From JAGLQA01 sp023135565 (GTDB lineage: Bacteria > Acidobacteriota > Aminicenantia > UBA2199): 17,998 bases of DNA. Numbering within the stretch: the stretch's first letter is position 1; every line of letters starts with the position of its first letter. The position numbers were made by a program, and so were the translations under genes. Below, piece by piece: positions 1 to 6,219 of this stretch. A model generated the notes under the pieces. It did no database searches. It had not been told where the DNA came from and saw nothing but the letters and a program-made list of their open reading frames with translations. The stretch is from assembly GCA_030639305.1 (NCBI GenBank), contig DAOWCY010000149.1, forward strand, positions 1 through 17,998. Reading direction: 5' to 3'.

Positions 1-111
1 CATGCCAAAATCATAAATGGCCTTATTTTTAGGTTAAAATGGGAAACTTTTGTCGATATTTTTCAAGTATATGAGTTGTCGGACGGCCTCCTAGATAAAC
101 ATTTTAGTTGA
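1..111 (+). CDS. possible C-terminal end of an unidentified gene (partial)
   Basis: Frame 1 is open from the first base to a TGA at 109-111 and would encode 36 residues, including the stretch RLKWETFVDIFQVYEL, which has protein-like composition. It could be the tail of a gene starting left of the window. I do not recognise a family. An open run of 36 codons is not improbable by chance, so support is weak. A hairpin followed by a T-rich run begins about 95 bp downstream (207-240) and would suit a gene ending here. Confidence 0.22.
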   Translation, partial: HAKIINGLIFRLKWETFVDIFQVYELSDGLLDKHFS

Positions 112-206
112 GAAGAAACCGAGCTGTCCTCTTTTTTTATCGACTATAATATGTATTTATTCCCATAGCGCTCAGATAAAGTAATCCACCCAATCTACAT
201 ATCAAA

Positions 207-240
207 TACCCCTTAAAAAATCTTAGGGTACTCTTTTTTC
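207..240 (+). terminator. weak terminator-like hairpin
   Basis: TACCCC-TTAA pairs imperfectly (one bulge) with TTAGGGTA at 223-230 and is followed by a T-rich run, CTCTTTTTTC. This resembles an intrinsic terminator for whatever lies to the left. The stem is short, so the call is tentative. Confidence 0.25.
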
Positions 241-483
241 TTTTCCAAGTAGCAGAAATGGTGGTATCATTTAAGTGAGCGAAGTAGGTTCAATTTAGGT
301 GAGCGCTATAGCTTATTATTTTGTATCTCACATAGACTGGAAATCCGATTATGACAAACAGCAGGAGGATATCCAGCAAAAAATCGGCAAGTAGTATATA
401 TAATATAGTATTATTAATAGCGCCGCCGGTAAATTATTTTAACCTGTTCGCTTTCCCGGTTTTTCGCCCGGCACAATTTCACC
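241..483. other. AT-rich intergenic stretch with a 24-bp-period direct repeat
   Basis: No supported gene lies here. TTTAAGTGAGCG (270-281) and TTTAGGTGAGCG (294-305) repeat with a 24-bp period, as operator half-sites or a mobile-element remnant might. A GTG-initiated 31-codon frame at 299-394 is too short to call. Confidence 0.3.
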
Positions 484-512
484 TTGATTTTTCTTTTCCC
501 TTAATGTACAAT
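484..512 (+). promoter_or_regulatory. sigma70-like promoter of the tcmP operon
   Basis: TTGATT (484-489) and TACAAT (507-512) are separated by exactly 17 bp. Predicted transcription start is near 519, giving a leader of about 39 nt that contains GGGAG ahead of the ATG at 558. The same TTGATT-17 bp layout recurs before the antitoxin at 6187 and the nucleotidyltransferase at 17709. Confidence 0.6.
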
Positions 513-557
513 ATTAAATGCTAAAACTGATATGATTTCTTATTCGGGAGTTTATTA

Positions 558-1736
558 ATGGTAGCCTCAAACGATTTTTTTGAAAAGAAGAAGAACTGGT
601 CACTCTTGAAAGACCAGATAATTGAAAATTACTTGAAACCCTATATCGCAAAAATTCTTTTTACCCGGAAACCTCTGGTTATTGTAGACTGTTTCGCCGG
701 TAAAGGAAAATTTGATGATGAGAAGTTTGGCTCCCCTTTGATTATTGCGGAGCATATAAAAACGGTCCTGGAATCAGACGCTTATTTAAATAAAATGATC
801 AAAGCTATTTTTATTGAAAAAAAATATTTCAGGGAGTTAGAGGAAAACTTAAAGGGGTATAAAGGGTGTTATTCGTTGGAGGGCTCATTTGAACATCATA
901 TTCAGAGTATTTCAAGGATTAGCAAAAATTCTAACCTTTTTCTGTATGTTGATCCCTACGGGATAAAAAGTCTTGACTTTAGTAATTTCAAAGCATTAGC
1001 AGAACGTAGTTTTCATACTACTGAGTTATTGATGAATTTCAATTCCTTTGGATTCTTAAGGGAGGGTGCTCGCTTGCTGAAGTATGAATCACTGCTGGAG
1101 GAATTTGATGACTTCGATTATGAATTAGATGACAAAAACTCGATTGAAAATATGAATAGGATTGCGGCTGGCGATTATTGGCAGGAGATTTTGACGAAAA
1201 AGAGCAATGGTGAAATCTCAATGTTTAAAGCGGAAGAATATTTCATGAAAGAATACTCGAAAAAAATCCAGAAGATATATAATTATTCGGTTAATATTCC
1301 TATAAGAAAGAAAACGGAACAGCTTCCTAAATACAGGTTGATATTCGGCACCAATCATAAAGATGGTCTATTCTTGATGGTTGAGCAAATGAACAAAGCC
1401 TGGAAAGAGATCCTGGACAATGCGAGAGGTGGAATGAAGATTTTGTTTGAGGAATTTCTGTTCCCGGATATGACAGTAATGAGTCATTTTGATGTCGAAG
1501 CAGATATTCTTAATTCTTTGAGTGTGGAGAGAGAAATTTTATATGAAGATTTATTGGTTAAATTAATTGAAAAATATGGCATCTCATATTATGAGAAAGA
1601 GTATAGAGAGAAAATAAAAGGTTTTGAGAAGAAAAATAAATTGGTGGTAAGGCGAAATCCGCCGCATACCCCAAAAGGGAAACCATCCAGGTCGTGGGAT
1701 TTTAAAAAATTCAAAATTTATTTGAGGTCAAAATGA
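558..1736 (+). CDS. tcmP: three-Cys-motif partner protein TcmP
   Basis: A 392-residue protein that I recognise as the TcmP family, which is usually encoded next to a protein carrying a three-cysteine motif. The N-terminal part contains IVDCFAGKGKFDD (about residues 42-54), where DxFAGxG resembles the glycine-rich motif I of a Rossmann-type methyltransferase. FLYVDPYGIK (128-137) resembles a motif IV-like DP(F/Y)G. The C-terminal third is charged, with a winged-helix-like end. Methyltransferase activity is inference; the family's biochemical role is not established to my knowledge. The ATG has GGGAG upstream. The 3' end overlaps the partner gene by 4 bp (ATGA), indicating translational coupling. 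The gene is AT-rich compared with the right half of the window and lies in a defence/remnant zone, which suggests horizontal acquisition. Confidence 0.85.
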   Translation: MVASNDFFEKKKNWSLLKDQIIENYLKPYIAKILFTRKPLVIVDCFAGKGKFDDEKFGSPLIIAEHIKTVLESDAYLNKMIKAIFIEKKYFRELEENLKGYKGCYSLEGSFEHHIQSISRISKNSNLFLYVDPYGIKSLDFSNFKALAERSFHTTELLMNFNSFGFLREGARLLKYESLLEEFDDFDYELDDKNSIENMNRIAAGDYWQEILTKKSNGEISMFKAEEYFMKEYSKKIQKIYNYSVNIPIRKKTEQLPKYRLIFGTNHKDGLFLMVEQMNKAWKEILDNARGGMKILFEEFLFPDMTVMSHFDVEADILNSLSVEREILYEDLLVKLIEKYGISYYEKEYREKIKGFEKKNKLVVRRNPPHTPKGKPSRSWDFKKFKIYLRSK

Positions 1737-2464
1737 AATCAAAATCAAATATAGAATGGACGGATTCCACCTGGAATCCGGTCACCGGCTGTACAAAAAT
1801 AAGCATAGGGTGTCAAAACTGCTATGCAGAAAGAATGGCATACCGCTTAAAAGCGATGAAGGTGCCTGCTTACAAGAATGGATTCGATTTAACGATTCAT
1901 CCTGAAAATTTGCAGGCCCCACTAAAAACTAAAAAAAGTAAGATGATCTTTGTCAATTCCATGAGTGACCTTTTCCATAAAGACGTCCCGGTTAGCTTTA
2001 TCTATCAAATGATCGATGTCATGCGTGAAGCATACTGGCATACTTTTCAAATATTGACGAAACGGTCGTCCCGGTTAAAAGATCTCTCGAAAGATGTCTC
2101 ATGGCCGGATAACGTCTGGGTCGGTGTAACTGTTGAATCCAATGAACTGGTTCACAGGATCGATGATTTGAAATGTACGAATGCTAAAACAAGATTTCTT
2201 TCAATGGAACCTTTGTTAACACCGATGAATAATTTAGACCTTTCCGGGATTGACTGGGTAATTGTGGGAGGAGAATCAGGGCCTGGTTCGAGACCGATGG
2301 AAGAAAGATGGGTGCTGGATATAAAAAATCAGTGTGAAAAATTTAATGCCCCATTCTTTTTTAAACAATGGGGTGGGGTAAATAAGAAGAAAGCAGGGCG
2401 ACTCTTACTCAACAAAACCTGGGACGGGATACCCGATACATTTATAAATGCGGCTGCAGTTTGA
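1733..2464 (+). CDS. three-Cys-motif protein, DUF5131 / phage Gp37-Gp68 family
   Basis: A 243-residue protein opening with IEWTDSTWNPVTGC and the cysteines C20, C27 and C30 (CxxxxxxCxxC), the family hallmark. Internal motifs such as FVNSMSDLFH (about 77-86), WVGVTVE and VIVGGESGPGSRPM are typical of DUF5131. The three cysteines are arranged like a metal- or iron-sulfur-binding site, and some annotations liken the fold to radical SAM enzymes; that is family lore rather than something shown here. It starts inside the end of tcmP (ATGA overlap), so the two are co-translated. The pairing with TcmP is the expected one. Length is normal and no frame is broken. The family is often carried by phages and genomic islands, in keeping with the neighbouring toxin-antitoxin and methylase remnants. 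Confidence 0.88.
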   Translation: MKSKSNIEWTDSTWNPVTGCTKISIGCQNCYAERMAYRLKAMKVPAYKNGFDLTIHPENLQAPLKTKKSKMIFVNSMSDLFHKDVPVSFIYQMIDVMREAYWHTFQILTKRSSRLKDLSKDVSWPDNVWVGVTVESNELVHRIDDLKCTNAKTRFLSMEPLLTPMNNLDLSGIDWVIVGGESGPGSRPMEERWVLDIKNQCEKFNAPFFFKQWGGVNKKKAGRLLLNKTWDGIPDTFINAAAV

Positions 2465-2528
2465 AGTTCCGGGTAAGAAAGACCAACCTGTTCGCTAACT
2501 CGCCGTCTTCCCGGATATCGGGTAGGTT

Positions 2529-2750
2529 TCAGGCAGCATACCTGACAATTTCTAATTCAGCGGATGGATTCACTCCTGCCAATACGGTCTCTACCCCTTC
2601 CATCACTGGGTCTTCAATAATATATTCCCGGCAATTTTCGCATTGGAAAACAGGCAGGTCTTTAAAAATCACAATACTCTTTTCATCGCGCTTAAAAGGC
2701 AGATCGGTTTGTGTATGTTTAAGTTTTCCGCCGCAAATATGACATTTCAT
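2529..2750 (-). CDS. YgiT/MqsA-type zinc-finger protein (antitoxin-like)
   Basis: I choose the ATG at 2750, giving 73 residues from MKCHICGG, because AAAGGAGG lies 8 nt upstream. A longer in-frame start at 2783 would encode 11 extra residues that duplicate the upstream gene's coding DNA. Two cysteine pairs, C3xxC6 and C37xxC40, form the YgiT-type zinc-binding domain. The C-terminal part (EGVETVLAGVNPSAELEIV) is short and lacks the helix-turn-helix half of full MqsA. Such proteins are usually the second gene of a two-gene cassette behind a DUF4258 toxin. Here the upstream stub of that toxin ends at a TGATG overlap with this start. The antitoxin therefore looks intact while its toxin is truncated, so it may be an orphan. 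Confidence 0.8.
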   Translation of the reverse strand: MKCHICGGKLKHTQTDLPFKRDEKSIVIFKDLPVFQCENCREYIIEDPVMEGVETVLAGVNPSAELEIVRYAA

Positions 2751-2875
2751 CACTTTAGCCTCCTTTTTAAATCTGCCGACCATTCCCGGAGGTTTGGCCG
2801 ATAGGCAGTTATTACCCGTACATTCATGTTTTCTACATCCAATCCAAATAATATATGAAAAGTGGGGTTGATCAA
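2750..2875 (-). pseudogene. C-terminal stub of a DUF4258 toxin
   Basis: The minus strand directly upstream of the zinc-finger gene encodes about 37-40 residues, including TFHILFGLDVENMNVRVIT and AYRPNLREWSADL, ending in a TGA that overlaps the antitoxin start (TGATG). This matches the C-terminal strand-helix end of DUF4258 toxins and their usual toxin-then-YgiT order. Upstream the frame runs straight into the 3' end of the ATPase gene, so the N-terminal half is missing. A TTG at 2875 could start a 40-residue peptide, but it has no clear ribosome binding site. The junction coincides with a partial repeat A (2868-2885), which may have mediated the deletion. Identification is from memory of the family, without a search. 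Confidence 0.6.
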
Positions 2876-2885
2876 AACTTTTGTT
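2868..2885 (-). repeat. repeat A, partial copy at the ATPase stop codon
   Basis: On the minus strand this reads AACAAAAGTTTTGATCAA, identical to the first 18 bases of the fuller copies at 5545 and 13046. It supplies the last codons and stop of the ATPase gene and marks the edge of the truncated DUF4258 gene. Confidence 0.7.
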
Positions 2886-4308
2886 GAGCCGTCTTCCCGG
2901 AAACTATATCTTCAACAGTGACATAATGATTAAAATAACAACTGTCCCGGAGCGCTTCATCAGGCCCATACACACTGATAAGCCCCTTCTCCAACGTATG
3001 ACCGCGGGGAATCTCCAGGGCGGCACATTTTTTTTCCATCCCAGGGATGATTTTCGTGGATATTCTCTCATTACTATACTTGATCTCACAGGCTGTGATC
3101 ACCCTGTCCACCCGCTTGTATATTAAATCTACCTGGAACCCGGGGTCCCCGCGCCGGAAATAAGGTGATGCCAGCAGCATCTCCTCCCCAAAACCCATAA
3201 TCCCGGCAAAATACCCGGCTTGTTTCAAACAAAACCGCTCAAAAGCAAAACCCAACCATACGTTTAAACTCTCTACCGACACTTTTTCAAAAAGTCGAAT
3301 TTGACCGCCTGTTTTAATAAGCCTGATATTGGGTTCGATATATTTGAAATAAAAAACCAGGAACTCATCTCCAAGACGGTATTTCTTAAACTTGGTGTTC
3401 CACCCTTTATCCACCGAAATATAGAAGTCTATCAATTCCGCATTTATAAGCAGTTCCAATGAGTTTTTTAAAGTTCCACCGGAGGGTTTGCCGGTTTTTT
3501 CCGCTATCTCCTTAAAAGTTAACAGCCTGCCTTTCAGCAGCGAAACGATCTTGCGATAAGTTTCAGCTTCTTTAAATTGACTGTAAAAGACTTTGTCGAT
3601 CTCATCGACCATTAAGCCGTTTTTTGAAAAACAGAGGGTATTGATATTTTGATTAAAGGAGCGGTTTAAATCGATCTCCTCAAGATACCGGGGCACACCG
3701 CCCAAAACCAAAAGATATTTGAGTATCTCTTCGCTGCTTCTCTTCTTTCCAAAAAATTGGGCGGCTTCATGGGGCAATAACCCCTTGAGAAGCATTTCGA
3801 GAGTAATCCTACCATACAGGGCTTTCGAGTGAATAATCCGCTTTACCATAAAAGAAGCGATCGAGCCGCATAAAATCAACATCACATTCATTTTTTTCCA
3901 GTGATTGTCCCAAAAATATTTTATGGTGCTGATCAACTTGCCGCGGCGTACCGCCATCCACTGCACTTCATCGAAAAAAAGTATCGTTTTTTTTCCCCGC
4001 TTTTTATCACTCACCACTTTCTCTGTAAGGTAATCGAATACCGTATGCCAGGAGTCGAAGCGGATTTTGCCGAGAAAAGAATCGTCGATATATTTCGCCA
4101 TTATGTTTACGAAGGAATCGATTTGGCCTTTCGTATTCTCTCCTTCTATGCCTTCAAATTTATAGAAGAAATCTTTGTTCTCAGCAAATTTTTCCACCAG
4201 GCTGCTTTTGCCGATGCGCCGCCGGCCATAAATGACCACTAACTCGCTTTTACTGCTGCTGCATTTATCTTCGAGCTGCTGCAGTTCGTATTTTCTTCCG
4301 ACAAACAT
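2872..4308 (-). CDS. ATPase, archaeal-ATPase_2 / DUF234 family
   Basis: A 478-residue P-loop ATPase. It begins FVGRKYELQQL and carries a Walker A GRRRIGKSS (28-36) and a Walker B TILFFDEVQWM (107-117). The middle holds a winged-helix-like segment (KEIAEKTGKPSGGTLKNSLE). The C-terminal DUF234-type part contains FLVFYFKYIEPN, then a D...EIK arrangement (QVDLIYKR ... ACEIKYSN) resembling a PD-(D/E)xK nuclease-like core. These ATPases are widespread in archaea and in anaerobic bacteria and often occur in mobile or defence-rich regions; the substrate is unknown. The start is chosen because a consensus promoter ends 6 bp upstream, which implies a leaderless mRNA. The last codons (KF-stop) derive from repeat A, so the natural C-terminus may have been slightly altered. 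Confidence 0.85.
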   Translation of the reverse strand: MFVGRKYELQQLEDKCSSSKSELVVIYGRRRIGKSSLVEKFAENKDFFYKFEGIEGENTKGQIDSFVNIMAKYIDDSFLGKIRFDSWHTVFDYLTEKVVSDKKRGKKTILFFDEVQWMAVRRGKLISTIKYFWDNHWKKMNVMLILCGSIASFMVKRIIHSKALYGRITLEMLLKGLLPHEAAQFFGKKRSSEEILKYLLVLGGVPRYLEEIDLNRSFNQNINTLCFSKNGLMVDEIDKVFYSQFKEAETYRKIVSLLKGRLLTFKEIAEKTGKPSGGTLKNSLELLINAELIDFYISVDKGWNTKFKKYRLGDEFLVFYFKYIEPNIRLIKTGGQIRLFEKVSVESLNVWLGFAFERFCLKQAGYFAGIMGFGEEMLLASPYFRRGDPGFQVDLIYKRVDRVITACEIKYSNERISTKIIPGMEKKCAALEIPRGHTLEKGLISVYGPDEALRDSCYFNHYVTVEDIVSGKTAQQKF

Positions 4309-4314
4309 AGTTTA

Positions 4315-4343
4315 ATTATCGGATTTTAAAAGAAAAAAGTCAA
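4315..4343 (-). promoter_or_regulatory. promoter of the ATPase gene, probably leaderless
   Basis: On the minus strand TTGACT (4343-4338) and GATAAT (4320-4315) are spaced 17 bp apart. The -10 box ends only 6 bp before the ATG at 4308, placing the expected transcription start at or within a base of the start codon. Confidence 0.6.
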
Positions 4344-4344
4344 G

Positions 4345-4383
4345 AATCCGCTGCTAAAAAAAAAATTTTTTAAGCAGCGGATT
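4345..4383. other. perfect inverted repeat between two divergent promoters
   Basis: AATCCGCTGCT (4345-4355) and AGCAGCGGATT (4373-4383) are exact reverse complements, 11 bp each, around an A-run/T-run loop that can extend the stem. The repeat sits beside the -35 box of the ATPase promoter and 62 bp ahead of the RadC-like promoter. A shared operator is plausible; a terminator is unlikely because both genes point away from it. Confidence 0.5.
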
Positions 4384-4393
4384 ATTAACTTCA

Positions 4394-4412
4394 CCAAACC
4401 GGGATCGGTGCG
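4394..4412. repeat. 19-bp direct repeat, left copy
   Basis: CCAAACCGGGATCGGTGCG is identical to 5347-5365. The two copies bracket the RadC-like gene and the methylase remnants, as an attachment site, target duplication or recombination scar would. Confidence 0.7.
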
Positions 4413-4444
4413 AAGGGGCAACAAAAATAAATTGCTTGCCTCTA

Positions 4445-4473
4445 TTGAAATAATGGGCTATTTCATCTAAAAT
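4445..4473 (+). promoter_or_regulatory. promoter of the RadC-like gene, probably leaderless
   Basis: TTGAAA (4445-4450) and TAAAAT (4468-4473) have a 17-bp spacer. Six bases (4474-4479) separate the -10 box from the ATG at 4480, so transcription probably begins on the start codon. No Shine-Dalgarno sequence is present. Confidence 0.6.
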
Positions 4474-4479
4474 ACAACT

Positions 4480-4833
4480 ATGAAAATGACGAATTCCGAA
4501 CTCGATACAGAAGAAACGCTGCAAGAATATAATGAATTAAAATGGCATCATCCCGGCGGTAAACTCAGGGAACTGGGAGCCGAAAGTTTAACGGATGCAG
4601 AACTGCTTGCGGTGCTTATTTCAACCGGGATAAAAGGGAAACCTGCTGAAGCGATAGCCCGCGAAATCATGCAAAAATTCGGTTCATTTAAAGGGATGAG
4701 CAACCAGCCATTGAAAAAATTTACCGCTATAAAAGGTCTTGCCGATGTCAAAATTATCAGGATAGCGGCTGCATTCGAGATAGCCAGAAGGATCGTCAAC
4801 GATGTTTTGAGGGAATATGAAAAAGAAGAGTAA
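4480..4833 (+). CDS. stand-alone RadC N-terminal (UPF0758) helix-hairpin-helix protein
   Basis: A 117-residue protein matching only the N-terminal half of RadC. KLRELGAESLTDAELLAVLI (about 28-47) is followed by an HhH-like segment with FTAIKGLADVKIIRIAAAFE (80-99). The C-terminal JAB/MPN metalloprotease-like domain (HxHPxG motif) of full RadC is missing. The frame ends normally rather than by an obvious frameshift, so this could be a genuine short form or a truncation fixed long ago. HhH domains bind DNA non-specifically; no enzymatic activity is expected. Transcription probably starts on its ATG. It overlaps the next small frame (start 4817), suggesting one operon with the methylase remnants inside the 19-bp repeats. 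Confidence 0.7.
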   Translation: MKMTNSELDTEETLQEYNELKWHHPGGKLRELGAESLTDAELLAVLISTGIKGKPAEAIAREIMQKFGSFKGMSNQPLKKFTAIKGLADVKIIRIAAAFEIARRIVNDVLREYEKEE

Positions 4834-4978
4834 AATTTCGACGCAATCATCAAAAATGCCGGGGGCTTTCGACAGCACCTCTCATAAAACCGAAAGAACA
4901 GGTGTCGCCCTTTTAATGCACTGGATGCGGGAAAGGCAAAATTGTAGATGTTTTGAAAAAGGAATAATAAAATGTTAA
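4817..4978 (+). pseudogene. 53-aa N-terminal fragment, probably of a DNA methylase/restriction enzyme
   Basis: This ORF begins with ATG inside the end of the RadC-like gene and encodes 53 residues, including SSKMPGAFDSTSHKTERTGV followed by ALLMHWMRE. To my memory this resembles the extreme N-terminus of large N-6 adenine methylases of the Eco57I/type IIG kind. After about residue 40 the sequence becomes cysteine- and basic-rich and stops (TGTTAA) within the first codons of the next gene, as a deletion join would. The family match is unverified. It could alternatively be a genuine small protein. Confidence 0.42.
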
Positions 4979-5343
4979 CCATCGGCGAATTCTATAAAGA
5001 AAATATTTTAGGCCGCATAGATCTTTATACCCGCGATCTATCGGAATATAATGGGGAAACCAGGGTTGAAAAAGACCTGTTCGGCTGGAAGCTCTACCTG
5101 GGAAAAAGTTTTATAGAATGCAGCTCGGGAGAAGAAGCACGATATATGAAGGTCTTCTTCGATACCGGTAAACCGGAAGTGGATGTCCCTGCCGATAAGG
5201 AATTCTTAAAGTCTATTGTTCCTGAATTAGAAAGATTGAAGAGGCGAATGGATGAAATAATCAATTTCTTCGTAGATACTATTAGAAGCCGGAAAATCAG
5301 GGAACAGATTAAATATGAAGTCTACCAGGAGAACATAAAATAA
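4972..5343 (+). CDS. 123-aa fragment resembling the C-terminus of an N-6 DNA methylase
   Basis: The 123 residues include FYKENILGRIDLYTRDLSEY, EEARYMKVFFDTGKPEVDVP and a helical end, LERLKRRMDEIINFFVDTIR. I associate this pattern with the C-terminal tail of large restriction-type N-6 adenine methylases. The catalytic NPPY and SAM motifs are absent. With the 53-residue frame just upstream it reads like the two ends of one gene that lost its middle. The ATG at 4972 has AAAAAGGA about 7 nt upstream, so translation remains possible. The gene could also be an independent small protein. It ends just before the right 19-bp repeat. Confidence is good that the frame is or was coding, and moderate for the family. 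Confidence 0.55.
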   Translation: MLTIGEFYKENILGRIDLYTRDLSEYNGETRVEKDLFGWKLYLGKSFIECSSGEEARYMKVFFDTGKPEVDVPADKEFLKSIVPELERLKRRMDEIINFFVDTIRSRKIREQIKYEVYQENIK

Positions 5344-5346
5344 AAA

Positions 5347-5365
5347 CCAAACCGGGATCGGTGCG
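5347..5365. repeat. 19-bp direct repeat, right copy
   Basis: CCAAACCGGGATCGGTGCG is identical to 4394-4412. It begins 3 bp after the stop of the methylase-tail gene. Confidence 0.7.
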
Positions 5366-5378
5366 TAGAAGTGTAAAC

Positions 5379-5446
5379 GCAGTCCTGGAAAAAAATCCCC
5401 GGGGGCCAGGTTTTGAATTTTAGTGTTTCCGAACCGGGGAGACTGC
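5379..5446 (+). other. compact inverted-repeat structure, possible RNA element
   Basis: GCAGTC (5379-5384) pairs with GACTGC (5441-5446), and TCCCCGG (5396-5402) pairs with CCGGGGA (5434-5440). An alternative inner stem CCTGG/CCAGG (5384-5388 with 5406-5410) is also possible. Two mutually exclusive folds in 68 bases would suit a small RNA or 3' UTR structure, but it may be just a DNA repeat. The rest of the gap (5447-5544) shows nothing I recognise. Confidence 0.3.
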
Positions 5447-5544
5447 TCTACTTCTTTACTTTCGAGCAAATTCAAGCAGAGAAAAGAGAGTACAATAGAT
5501 AGTAGTTCTTCATGATCGACACTCACCCGGAAACGAATGAAATT

Positions 5545-5606
5545 AAACAAAAGTTTTGATCAAACTTTTTCAAAAGTTTGGCCCCCGGCAGGGTCGCCGA
5601 AGGCAA
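5545..5606 (+). repeat. repeat A, full copy
   Basis: This is the best reference copy. AAACAAAAGTTTTGATC is followed by AAACTTTTTC, AAAAGTTT, then GGCCCCCGGCAGGG and GCCGAAGGCAA. The three AAAAGTTT/AAACTTTT arms can form either of two alternative hairpins, and GCCGAAGGC forms a further small stem. Confidence 0.8.
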
Positions 5607-5634
5607 AGTAATTTCATGGTAGTGAATCGCGATT

Positions 5635-5967
5635 TTAGCTAATCTCTTCTTCCTTGAGTATGGCTATTATTTCTTTATCACTTATATTGGCTTTTCGCGG
5701 TTTTGCGTATATCGTTAAAATCCTTACCTTCTGTTGTTCATCAAAAACATAAGTTATCACACGATATCCACTGCGTTTCCCCTTTGATAGATCAGAACAC
5801 TTCAGCCGAATTTTATACACTTTTTTTCCAAGAGATTTTCCTGCTTTCGGATTTTGCTTCAAAATTGCGGATAGCTCTTTTAAATCCCGCCGAATATTCG
5901 GATAATTCTTTTTTAATTCGCGTACCTGCTGTTTAAAATATTCACAGGGAATGACTTTATAACTCAT
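5635..5967 (-). CDS. RelE/ParE-family toxin
   Basis: A 110-residue basic protein of normal size for the RelE/ParE superfamily. It opens YKVIPCEYFKQQVRELKKNY (residues 3-22) and contains KVYKIRLKCSDLSKGKRSGY (50-69) and YRVITYVFDEQQKVRILTIY (69-88), the usual beta-strand core with conserved basic residues, followed by AKPRKANIS. RelE-type members cut mRNA at the ribosome and ParE-type members attack gyrase; the sequence does not decide between them, although the K/R-rich core favours RelE/HigB-like RNase activity (inference). Its start overlaps the end of the antitoxin gene by 11 bp, a typical toxin-after-antitoxin arrangement driven from the promoter at 6220-6248. Confidence 0.82.
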   Translation of the reverse strand: MSYKVIPCEYFKQQVRELKKNYPNIRRDLKELSAILKQNPKAGKSLGKKVYKIRLKCSDLSKGKRSGYRVITYVFDEQQKVRILTIYAKPRKANISDKEIIAILKEEEIS

Positions 5968-6187
5968 TAAGAAATTCGTCCAGGGTTTGTTCTTTTAGAT
6001 TGCCTCTTGCCTGCTCTTTTACTTCACGGCAGGCTTGCTGCAAACCTAATAATATTTTTTGTTTTTCCTTCAATATTTCCAACTCTTCGGTCATGCTTTT
6101 CCAGGTCTGGTAGGGGATGACGACTTCTTTTCGTTTCCCTGTCATATCAGTAATATACTTGACATCTATAGGCGCCGCGACAGCCAT
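5957..6187 (-). CDS. antitoxin of the RelE-like module
   Basis: A 76-residue protein beginning DVKYITDMTGKRKEVVIPYQ, then a helical, charged C-terminal half (SMTEELEILKEKQKILLGLQ) ending TLDEFLNEL. This matches small antitoxins found with RelE/ParE toxins: an N-terminal strand or DNA-binding part and a C-terminal helix that wraps the toxin. It is Phd/YefM-like in size and layout, but I cannot name a family with certainty. AAGGAGT lies 5 nt before the ATG. An AT-only tract including TATATATATATA (about 6200-6220) between promoter and gene overlaps the -10 box and could be the operator for autorepression. It overlaps the toxin start by 11 bp. Confidence 0.75.
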   Translation of the reverse strand: MAVAAPIDVKYITDMTGKRKEVVIPYQTWKSMTEELEILKEKQKILLGLQQACREVKEQARGNLKEQTLDEFLNEL

Positions 6188-6219
6188 TTTTAACTCCTTT
6201 ATATATTCTATATATATAT

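Noticed and set aside
299..394. A GTG-initiated 31-codon frame including AYYFVSHIDWKSDYDKQQED
   Set aside because: The composition looks protein-like, but there is no ribosome binding site, it is very short and I recognise no family. It may be a gene remnant, but not enough is visible to call it.
2461..2742. A 93-codon plus-strand frame after the DUF5131 gene
   Set aside because: It is antisense to the zinc-finger antitoxin, whose CxxC pairs and ribosome binding site are clear. The plus-strand translation has no features.
3901..4242. A 113-codon plus-strand frame
   Set aside because: It is the complement of the Walker A and B region of the ATPase, which explains the open frame.
4345..4383. 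A Rho-independent terminator
   Set aside because: The hairpin with an A/T loop lies between two divergent genes, upstream of both, so there is no transcript for it to end.
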